Below, in pieces: positions 42,350 through 49,996 of a DNA stretch of 64,000 nucleotides; position 1 is the stretch's first letter; each line of letters opens with the position of its first letter. Position numbers and translations under genes: made by a program. The DNA lies in NCBI GenBank assembly GCA_006503475.1, contig RSEH01000080.1:1-64000 (forward strand), given 5' to 3'. The DNA comes from Stentor roeselii (taxonomy: Eukaryota; Ciliophora; Heterotrichea; Heterotrichida; Stentoridae). The notes below the pieces were generated by a model. It was not told the origin of the DNA and did no database searches. It saw only the letters and a list, made by a program, of their open reading frames with translations.

Positions 42350-44776
42350 CTAACCCTTTAAAACCCTCAAATCTCCTTTAATTGATTCAACTGCAATAAA
42401 TTTTCCATTATCTGTGATAGACACTGAATGTATCGCTTCCTGATATACTTCAAAAGCTTTCAATTCTTCATCTCTTCCAACTTCCCAAACTAAAACAATT
42501 CTATCATTTGACCCACTAACAACGAACCTTCCATTTCTAGAAAAACTTGCAGCGACAACCCAACTTGAATGCCCCTTAAAGCATTGAATATTTTTTCCTT
42601 TCAAATCCCAAATTTTGACACTTCCATTATCATCTCCACTAACAATAAACTTGTTATCATGAGAAAAGGCTAAAGTTCGTATCCAATTCTCATGTGCCTT
42701 GAAACTTAAAATTTCTTTTCCCTGTTCAAGATTCCATAACTTTAAAAAATTTTCATCTCCACTAACAACGTATTTTTTATCATTAGAAGAAAAAATAGGT
42801 ACATTGAGTTTGTATAAATTATTTAATTGGAATTTTTGATAATCTTGGATCTTCCAGATATCAGAATGAGTATTATAAATCATGAACAGAAATTTACCAT
42901 TATATGAAATATTTTCAGGTTTTGTTTGATAATCGACTTCGAATTCTTTAAATTTTCCTTTGATATTCCAAATAGTTAATATGTTATTGTTATCAGTTAT
43001 AATATATTTTTGATTTATCCATATGAATTTGTAAGAATAAATAGGTAATTCTTCAGAGTTTCCTTGAAAATTCCAAAAGTACGCTACCCTTTTAGAATTA
43101 TTATTTATTACGTCGATAATAAATGACTTCTGGTCAATTAAATAATAAATTTTATGTATACTTTTGTATTGGTCTTTCAAACTATACTCTTCACATTCAC
43201 TATCAATATTCCAGATTCCAATATATCTATCTTCAAATATAAATACCAAAGATCTGGAATTCCTAATAAATGAAGAATGTAAAATTCTAATATTTCCCCT
43301 ATTAATATCGAAAACTCTGATATTTTCAATTATACTCCAGACACTGCAAAAAGTATCATTTGTATAAAAAATAGCAAATAAATCATGTGATACTAAAAAT
43401 CTTAGATTTTGTCCTTTATTGTTAATAAAACTAAAAATAATATCATTTGTTTTCAAGTTAAAAACACTCAAATTTCTATCTCCTAGAGTAATCAAATATA
43501 TTTCTTGAGCGATCCATACATCATAAACATTTTCTTTAAATTCACTTAAAATAAACTCTATTTGATTTTTTTCAGTGTTAAAAATTTTCAAGCCTTGAGA
43601 ACTGCTTAGCCCCAAATATTTTTTATTGTTTGTAACTAAAACATTATTACCATCACCAGAATCTATATTATGAAAAAAGATGGATTGTTTAGGAATCTTT
43701 GAAATATTCCAAAGACAAATAGTCTCTCTAATCAAAATCTTTCCATCAATACTAAAAGCTACTTTAAATCCAACAGAAATTTCATCATAAAATATTTTTT
43801 CTATTCTTTTACTCATAATATTGATAAGATAAATATAACATTCACCTACAGAAACTGCTAGATTTTGATTATCAGGTGAAAATGACATTGAATAAACTTT
43901 TTCTTTACAATTTAAATTAAGCACTTCGCACTTTTCATCAAGATTCCAAATAGTTACAAAAGAAGTAAAAATACCTGCAGCATAAACACCGTTATTTGAA
44001 ATATTCACAATTGTTACCTGCTTTTGTTTGCTAATTAATTTGAATTCTTGTCTTTTTGATTTGAAATTCCATACAATCATCGATTTATCTAGTGACCCAC
44101 TGATTATAAATCGACCATCAGCTGAGCATGCTAATGACAAAACAACATTTTCATGTCCATTAAACTTGAATTCTTCGCTTTTATTTAAGAAACTCCAAAA
44201 AACTAAAGATTTTTTTACTGGGTATACTACAAAATTCCCATCTGCAGTAAAAATTGCTGTGAAGGGCCTGTCAGATGACGTCGGTATCTTTGAGTATAAA
44301 GTTTTCTGTTTAAAGTCTAAAATTTCTAGAAATTTTTTATATCCACATAGAAGAAATGAGCCATTTGGTGAAAAATATACGGATTTTAGATAATATGATG
44401 TTTCTAGATAGGGATCTAATTGATTTAGTGGAATATTGAGGGTTTGAATCAATTCTAGGCCTCCGAATACTACAAACATTCCACATGGTGATACGGCTAT
44501 TGAAATTATAGAATTCAAAGGAGTATGTCTTAATATTGTCCAATCAGATGCATGATTGTCTTGATGAGACTTTTTTATTTTTTGGTATAATTCCATTTGG
44601 GTTTGATTTTTAAGACCTTGAGTTTCTGATATATTGAATGTTTCACTTGCAGTCAGTGATCTAGGCAATTGATCATCGTACATATTATTTATAAGGGAGT
44701 TTACCATGTTTAGTATATCAGAGTTTTTAAAATTATAGATAATAGTCGAATGTGGTAAAAGTAAACTATTTAACAT
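42350..44776 (-). CDS. 808-aa WD40-repeat protein
   Basis: About 14-16 WD40 blades fill the protein after a ~60-aa N-terminus. Blades such as SGSLDKSMIVWNF (about 218) and SGDDNGSVKIWDL and SGSNDRIVLVWEV (last 100 residues) are clear; the middle ones are worn. The C-terminal three blades are near-copies of those in the 787-aa protein at 20280-22643 and also match the dead fragment at 27930-28290. Both proteins share the near-N-terminal LYQKIKKS string as well, so the relationship covers the full length. Likely a soluble two-propeller scaffold; partner unknown. Uniformly AT-rich. Confidence 0.93.
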   Translation of the reverse strand: MLNSLLLPHSTIIYNFKNSDILNMVNSLINNMYDDQLPRSLTASETFNISETQGLKNQTQMELYQKIKKSHQDNHASDWTILRHTPLNSIISIAVSPCGMFVVFGGLELIQTLNIPLNQLDPYLETSYYLKSVYFSPNGSFLLCGYKKFLEILDFKQKTLYSKIPTSSDRPFTAIFTADGNFVVYPVKKSLVFWSFLNKSEEFKFNGHENVVLSLACSADGRFIISGSLDKSMIVWNFKSKRQEFKLISKQKQVTIVNISNNGVYAAGIFTSFVTIWNLDEKCEVLNLNCKEKVYSMSFSPDNQNLAVSVGECYIYLINIMSKRIEKIFYDEISVGFKVAFSIDGKILIRETICLWNISKIPKQSIFFHNIDSGDGNNVLVTNNKKYLGLSSSQGLKIFNTEKNQIEFILSEFKENVYDVWIAQEIYLITLGDRNLSVFNLKTNDIIFSFINNKGQNLRFLVSHDLFAIFYTNDTFCSVWSIIENIRVFDINRGNIRILHSSFIRNSRSLVFIFEDRYIGIWNIDSECEEYSLKDQYKSIHKIYYLIDQKSFIIDVINNNSKRVAYFWNFQGNSEELPIYSYKFIWINQKYIITDNNNILTIWNIKGKFKEFEVDYQTKPENISYNGKFLFMIYNTHSDIWKIQDYQKFQLNNLYKLNVPIFSSNDKKYVVSGDENFLKLWNLEQGKEILSFKAHENWIRTLAFSHDNKFIVSGDDNGSVKIWDLKGKNIQCFKGHSSWVVAASFSRNGRFVVSGSNDRIVLVWEVGRDEELKAFEVYQEAIHSVSITDNGKFIAVESIKGDLRVLKG

Positions 44777-45139
44777 TTTATCTTAAATTATAAATCAGCT
44801 TATATTGATCAGAGATCTCATGAGAATATTAACAAATTATATCATTCTTGTAGTTTAAACAAAAGTAGTTACTACAGTTGATGATATAAGCAAAACTTCT
44901 TATATTTAAATAAACCTTTTTATGATATAACAATTTTTTACCAATTAGATTATTATATCAACATCAGGAACAATAATCATGCTCAGCTCATGACTCTATA
45001 TTTAAAGAAAAGTAGTTGTTTTATTATAGAATTATTTATCAAACTTCAATTTTGGTTAAATAAGTAAATTTCGATATTTACATATTCAGAATTTTAAAAT
45101 TTCTTAATTCCAATATTGTGAGGAAGGCTGGAGCTATCT
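44777..45139. other. Intergenic upstream of the 808-aa WD40 gene
   Basis: AT-rich DNA without a supportable feature, ending at the relic of the ZZ-finger family. Confidence 0.45.
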
Positions 45140-45325
45140 TTTGATTGTCAGGTGGTTACAAAGCAACCCGATTCTGAACTAATCAGTATATTCTAACATT
45201 TAGAAAAAAGTTGTTTAAATGACACTAGTATTCTTTTATCTGGCTGATAAAGCAAAGTTGTGCCATCAAACAGAGACTGGAAAAATGATATTGATTCACT
45301 TTTACATGTTATTCTATTAATAAAG
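45140..45325 (+). pseudogene. Fragment of a ZZ-finger family gene
   Basis: 'tgtttaaatgacactagtattcttttatc' and 'agagactggaaaaatgatattgattcactttt' match, in order and with similar spacing, 19012-19110 of the 18391-19910 gene (the GLGIAFCLFHKNKVLW...NWENYINSL region). Stops and indels break the frame. Only this central portion, which lacks the zinc fingers, could be aligned. Confidence 0.6.
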
Positions 45326-45675
45326 GTTATTAGAAGTGGATCAAGTTACTACAATCATTTTCTTTTCATCAGTTAATGTTATTTGTTAATCTTTAAATTT
45401 TAATCAATTGATAAACCATGGCTAATTAAATACACTACAAGCTTCAATCACTTTAAATTACCTTCAATCACTCATTTCCTAATAATAAGAATGTGATTGA
45501 ACTAAACTCCATCATATTTTATTAGTACCAAAATCCCATCCTTCAAAACCCTCAAAGACTAAAATCCAAAAAAAATCCCAATCTCAAAAAAATTCAATCC
45601 AAAAATTCCTACCCCTAAAAACCCTAACCCCAAATAAAAAACCTCCAAATCCACTTCGAAACCCAAAAACAAATA
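45326..45675. promoter_or_regulatory. AC-rich, nearly G-free 5' leader
   Basis: From about 45540 to the ATG at 45676 the plus strand is A and C with a few T and almost no G; a 120-base stretch contains about two G. It includes 'accctaacccc'. The same composition precedes most core genes here, on whichever strand is coding, so it is probably 5' UTR or promoter. No motif common to all leaders was identified by eye. Confidence 0.55.
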
Positions 45676-46515
45676 ATGGAGAGTCCGCTGCGAATTCGGT
45701 CAATCCAAGTAACCTCCTACAAAGTTCTATCCGAGCAGCAAGGAGGTTACGTGAAGTTATCAGTATCAGTAATCGGTCGAACTCGTTTCATGCATCCTTT
45801 AAGCACCTTAGAAGAATCTTGGCCCTCATTCAAGTTTTCAACTCGTTACTCAGTTCTCTTGAATTTTCACTTAGAGTTGAAAGAACTTCTTCCCGAGTCC
45901 AGTCTTCCTTCTTTTCCCAAGAAAAAGTGGCTTGGTTATCGATCAGAGGGTTTTCTACACAAAAGAATGACCCAGTTAAACGAGTACTTCACACAAATCC
46001 TTCTAAATCCTGCAGTCAACCCAAGCGAGCCTCTAATGCGATTGATTTCGCCCCCCAGGCCTCTTGACTTGATAGTCCTCGGCGGGCCAAGTGTCGGGAA
46101 ACAGTTTTTAGTTGAGTTGTTTGTAAAGAGCAGCAGTGAGAACTTTCCTGGACCAGCGAAAAACTCGATGTGTGGGCAGGATATTGTGAAAAGTACTCCT
46201 ATTGACTTGTTAGTTGATCAGAAACTTTATAGAATCGCTAGTCTTGATATCAGGACCTTTCATGCAAGTGAAGATCAGGAAAAGAATTTTTTGAATGAAG
46301 TACTTGCGGAAAAACATGCAGCGATTTTTATGTATAAAGAAAGAGGAACTGCTGGACATGGCATCGCGAATCGCATGTTTTCGAAGAAGAAGGAAAACTT
46401 TCCTTGTATTTTGGTTAATTGTGAAGGAGAGTATGTTGGAGAGTTCGTTGTTAGGAACCCTACAGAAGCGTATTCGGCATTTGTAGGACTGATCAAAGAG
46501 ATAAAATCAGGGTGA
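45676..46515 (+). CDS. PX domain fused to a degenerate Ras-like GTPase domain
   Basis: Two domains in 279 aa. Residues ~8-128 form a PX phosphoinositide-binding domain: FSTRYS...FH.EL, LPSFPKKKWLG and a final R...LN.YF..IL. Residues ~131-277 follow the Ras/Rab plan: PLDLIVLGG with P-loop GGPSVGKQ (136-143), a LDIRTF string (190-195) at the DxxG place, PCILVNCEG (243-251) at the NKxD place, and a final VGLIKEIK helix. Q143 replaces the Mg-binding S/T, T194 the DxxG glycine, and N-C-E-G the base-reading NKxD, so nucleotide use is doubtful: a pseudoGTPase. PX suggests endosomal membranes. It ends in TGA, a rare stop in this window. Confidence 0.78.
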   Translation: MESPLRIRSIQVTSYKVLSEQQGGYVKLSVSVIGRTRFMHPLSTLEESWPSFKFSTRYSVLLNFHLELKELLPESSLPSFPKKKWLGYRSEGFLHKRMTQLNEYFTQILLNPAVNPSEPLMRLISPPRPLDLIVLGGPSVGKQFLVELFVKSSSENFPGPAKNSMCGQDIVKSTPIDLLVDQKLYRIASLDIRTFHASEDQEKNFLNEVLAEKHAAIFMYKERGTAGHGIANRMFSKKKENFPCILVNCEGEYVGEFVVRNPTEAYSAFVGLIKEIKSG

Positions 46516-46822
46516 GGGTGTTGAAAGGGTATTTAATCATGGTTTATTCATTTTCAAGAGTTTCTTCTTTTTTCCAGCATATCTCTTAGATTTAACCTTT
46601 TTTCATCTTTCCCACACCTAATAAAATCCTGGATGACTTCCATTTTCTCATTTTTCAAAATAACTGGATACCACAAATCTCATCAACCCACCAAATCCCT
46701 TCCAACTCCCTTCCCTACCCCCTTGAAAACCCCAAAAAAATCCCTATAAACCAATCCACCTAATTTTAATTGTTAGATTTCGACCACAGTAACTTTCAGT
46801 ATTTTTCACTATAATTTAAACA
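46516..46822. other. Intergenic; AC-rich leader of the MORN gene
   Basis: No gene. From about 46650 to 46760 the plus strand is rich in A and C with few G, as in other core-gene leaders. Confidence 0.5.
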
Positions 46823-47872
46823 ATGGGAAACTGTTCATGTGTCTGTCCTCAATCTTCCGACAACAAACTTCCCGACACAAACGGAGGCCGGTTCAAAGTC
46901 ACCACCGACCTTCCAAACTGGAGCATCGACTCAGACGAGTCAATAATCCTAGACCCAGTCGATGTTCTTCCAAAAAGTCTCATCCGGCGATACCTGATCC
47001 AAAAGTTTTTCCGAGCCGTGCCACTTTTCCAAAGTTTTCTGAACCCTGGACGAGTGGCTTACGAGGCTCCTTCAAGTACAGCAGTAGTTGAAAAAATTGA
47101 ATCGAGTCTTCCTTGTTACAATGGAAAAAGAATCCGAGGAGCGACTATTGAGAACTTTCCGACTGTTTTTCTTAGTGAAGGAGGATGTTACTCGGGACAA
47201 TGGGATATTTCACAGCAAAGACCTGAAGGTTATGGAATAATGGTTTATCCAGATCATTCTAAATATCTTGGAGAGTTCAAAAGTGGAAAAAAATCTGGAT
47301 TTGGAAGAATGATTAAAAATGATGGATGTATTTATGAAGGCGAGTTTTATAATGATAAAATGCAAGGAATGGGAAAGATTAGAAAAGCTGATGGAACTGT
47401 TTATGATGGAGCGTTTTTGAATAACTTGGAACATGGAGAAGGCACTTTGGAGTATCTTGGGAAAGTTATTTATAAGGGAGGATTTGTTAGAGGACTCAAA
47501 CATGGAACTGGAAAACTCTACTTGGATGGAAATGTTTACCAGGGAGACTTTTTAGCTGATCAGATTGATGGAAATGGAAAATATGTCTGGGCAGATGGAA
47601 GGACTTATGATGGATCATGGAAATCTAATAAAATGCATGGGTATGGAACTTATCATTGGGCAGATGGAAAATCTTATGAAGGACATTTTGTTGAAGGTAT
47701 TAGGGAAGGATTCGGAAGTTTCAGGTGGAATGATGGAAGGGAGTACAAAGGGGGATGGTCTGCTGGAAAAATGCATGGAGAAGGAGCATATATTTATATG
47801 GATAAAGGAAAGAAAAGGAATTTCGTTGCGATTTATGAAATGGGAAAAAGAAAAAAAGTCCTGAGATATTAA
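46823..47872 (+). CDS. MORN-repeat protein with N-myristoylation signal
   Basis: A 349-aa protein. The start MGNCSC is a strong myristoylation plus palmitoylation site, as in the astacin-like protein at 34212. Residues ~130-340 hold about nine MORN repeats of the form Y.G.(W/F)....(H/G).G.G...., for example YEGEFYNDKMQGMG and YDGSWKSNKMHGYG. MORN repeats bind membranes or dimerise; in ciliates and apicomplexans such proteins scaffold cortical structures. No kinase or lipase domain is attached. Membrane-cortex scaffold is the likely role. Stop is TAA. Confidence 0.93.
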   Translation: MGNCSCVCPQSSDNKLPDTNGGRFKVTTDLPNWSIDSDESIILDPVDVLPKSLIRRYLIQKFFRAVPLFQSFLNPGRVAYEAPSSTAVVEKIESSLPCYNGKRIRGATIENFPTVFLSEGGCYSGQWDISQQRPEGYGIMVYPDHSKYLGEFKSGKKSGFGRMIKNDGCIYEGEFYNDKMQGMGKIRKADGTVYDGAFLNNLEHGEGTLEYLGKVIYKGGFVRGLKHGTGKLYLDGNVYQGDFLADQIDGNGKYVWADGRTYDGSWKSNKMHGYGTYHWADGKSYEGHFVEGIREGFGSFRWNDGREYKGGWSAGKMHGEGAYIYMDKGKKRNFVAIYEMGKRKKVLRY

Positions 47873-48037
47873 TTGTGAGTAAGTAAGAAATTTTCATGAT
47901 TAATAAGGATAAGTTGTTTTTTATTAGAAAGTTGTTTAATTGTAAGTTTTTTATTTAAGATCATTTTAAGGATATTAGAGATTTATGATTTAATTTCTGA
48001 AAATTTAATAATTTATTATAAGTTTGGTTGGAATATT

Positions 48038-48388
48038 ATGGAACATGTTAAAGTCACTTTAATGCCTAAAGGGTTCAACCCTGATCTTCAAAAAGTAGAA
48101 ATCTCTACTTTTTTAGCTGATTTTTCATCAAATACTCACCCAATCCTCACAAAAGCAGAAGTTGACCAGATAAAGCAAAAAATAGCAACTCGCCGTTCAT
48201 TAATCCAAGAAAAACAAGAAAAAAAACATGAATTCGAGGACTTAGCTGCTTTGATCTCTTCAACTAAATCAAAACAAGAAGAGCTCGATCGTTTAGCTTC
48301 CCTTTTAGAGCAAAAGGCGAAACCAGATCAAAAAAAAGAAAAAAATCTAAAGAAAAAGAAATCTTTTTTCGCTAAGCTTTTCGGTTGA
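48038..48388 (+). CDS. Small charged helical protein, 116 aa
   Basis: I recognise no family. Residues ~45-95 form a charged helix or coiled coil, and the last 20 residues are lysine-rich with an FFAKLFG end. It lies on the same strand between the MORN gene and the 198-aa gene, 165 and 142 bp away. It ends TGA-TAA: the TGA is one of only two TGA stops among 27 genes here, and if it were read as Trp the frame would close one codon later. Coding is supported by biased codon use and fit rather than homology. Confidence 0.6.
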   Translation: MEHVKVTLMPKGFNPDLQKVEISTFLADFSSNTHPILTKAEVDQIKQKIATRRSLIQEKQEKKHEFEDLAALISSTKSKQEELDRLASLLEQKAKPDQKKEKNLKKKKSFFAKLFG

Positions 48389-48530
48389 TAAAACATTAGT
48401 CTTTAAATTACTTAAAAAACTGAAATTCTTCAAATAAAAATCTTTGAATTCCCAAAAAATCCTTCATTCAAAACCTTCTCCAAAAAACCTTCAATCATCT
48501 CCAACAATCAAGTATCCTAATAATTAACTC

Positions 48531-49127
48531 ATGGAGCCCAAATCAAGAAAAGTCTACTCATCAACAGTAAACGAAATAATGTTAAAAGCCTCAAAGTTCA
48601 TGCCAGGGAATCCAGTTAACGTCAGCTACTGGGCAAGCACTAAAGACTTTTTCCCTGCACTGAAAGAATTCTCAGCAGACAGTCTTCGAGCGCACTGGAT
48701 CCTGCTCCAATCAAAAAAACCGAAGCCCAAGCCGAATAAAATCGTTTTACCAGTCAAATCAAACCAAAAACCTTCAGAAAATAAAAAACGAGAGTCAAAT
48801 AAAGACCCCCGCCTTTCAGAATATTTTAATGAACCGATTCCTGAAAATGATGTGAAAGAAGAGGAAACTACTTACTTTGAAAGTGATCAAGAAACTGAAA
48901 AAAAAAGGCTTTTTAAAGAAAAACCTGCTCAAAACTGTGAAAAGATTAAAAAAAATACTTTACCTGAAATGGACTCACAGGAGATTATCGACTGTTTTTA
49001 TGATTTAGTCGATATTTGCTCGTTTTGTGCTGGAAGAAGACTGCCTGAGAAAGTTGTTCTTCAAACGTTGATTGAGAATGATGGAGTTGTGAAGACCACT
49101 GTTGATTCTTTTAAAAGATTTAATTAA
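48531..49127 (+). CDS. Hypothetical protein, 198 aa
   Basis: Not recognised with confidence. The N-terminal ~60 residues (KEFSADSLRAHWILL) have the look of a single Myb-like helix set. The middle is disordered and rich in K, P and E. The C-terminal ~45 residues form a small helical unit (LVDICSFCAGRRLPEKVVLQTLIENDGVV). This order is reminiscent of Rap1-type telomere proteins (Myb, linker, small C-terminal domain), but the similarity is only by eye and weak. AC-rich leader upstream. It ends 10 bases from the stop of the converging 204-aa gene. Confidence 0.7.
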   Translation: MEPKSRKVYSSTVNEIMLKASKFMPGNPVNVSYWASTKDFFPALKEFSADSLRAHWILLQSKKPKPKPNKIVLPVKSNQKPSENKKRESNKDPRLSEYFNEPIPENDVKEEETTYFESDQETEKKRLFKEKPAQNCEKIKKNTLPEMDSQEIIDCFYDLVDICSFCAGRRLPEKVVLQTLIENDGVVKTTVDSFKRFN

Positions 49128-49137
49128 TAGTTCATGA

Positions 49138-49752
49138 TTAGTTATTTAAAGTGATAAAAGAATAGCAAGTGTATTTATGTTTCCTTGATTCCGCTATTTG
49201 AAAAAATAAATTCCTGTCTTTTGGGTTGAGGAAAATAGTGAAAAGTCTGATAATCGCGTTTTTATTCTTTTCAGTGAACTCTTCGATTAGTTCAAATAAG
49301 AGAAGGACGTATTTCACAGCAAGTTCCTCAGAGTCTTCTTGATTAATCTCGGAAAATATCACTGCTTCCATGTTCATTCTATTCAAATCGTTTAAAATCA
49401 CTGAAAGTTTTTCCTTAAGTTTGGAAAAGTCTAGATTTTCTAGAATGTTGAGTCTTGTTCGAACTATCTGCATTTCTACTGAGGCTTCATCGATTATGTA
49501 GTGAAAAGATGTGTCTTCTTTATGAGTGCGAATCAGAATTTCTAGACTTTTATGAACCTTTTTTTGGGTTTCTCTTGAAAGGGTTTTGTAAAAGTGTCTT
49601 TCGTTTAGTTCATCTATTAATACTATCATTGAAGTTGTTAAGTTGGTTCCGTGCTCCAGAGAAATGGATTTTTCTATTACCCAGTCGCCTGTTTTGACGA
49701 GGATTCCAGTGTTTTCGTACTCGATGTAGGCAAGGGTTGTGTTTTCAGTCAT
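49138..49752 (-). CDS. Hypothetical helical protein, 204 aa
   Basis: No family recognised. It is acidic and almost entirely helical, with no signal peptide, membrane helix or cysteine motif. Two or three amphipathic helices stand out near residues 45-75, 100-130 and 145-175. It converges on the 198-aa gene with a 10-base gap, and its 5' flank faces the Dicer-like gene 244 bp away, so it shares a divergent promoter region with that gene. Confidence 0.72.
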   Translation of the reverse strand: MTENTTLAYIEYENTGILVKTGDWVIEKSISLEHGTNLTTSMIVLIDELNERHFYKTLSRETQKKVHKSLEILIRTHKEDTSFHYIIDEASVEMQIVRTRLNILENLDFSKLKEKLSVILNDLNRMNMEAVIFSEINQEDSEELAVKYVLLLFELIEEFTEKNKNAIIRLFTIFLNPKDRNLFFQIAESRKHKYTCYSFITLNN

Positions 49753-49996
49753 TTTAATTAATTAGGCAGATATATTGTGAAGATTTCGAATATTTTATTA
49801 TAATAAACCTTGAGTCTTTGAGATAATTAACTTTCTATTACTTTAAAAAGGTTATAAGGTTAAAAAAGGCTAAAGGGCTTAAAAGTTTAGAAGGATAAAA
49901 AAGGTTAAATTTTAAAATCCTTAATTCTCAGAATCACTCTCTAAAAAATCAAAAACTTAAAATTTTAATCATTTCTCATTAAAAAATCTGAAATAA

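Noticed and set aside
45615-45640. Telomere-like 'accctaacccc'
   Set aside because: One short match inside a long AC-rich leader with no repeated unit; genes continue on both sides, so it is not a chromosome end.
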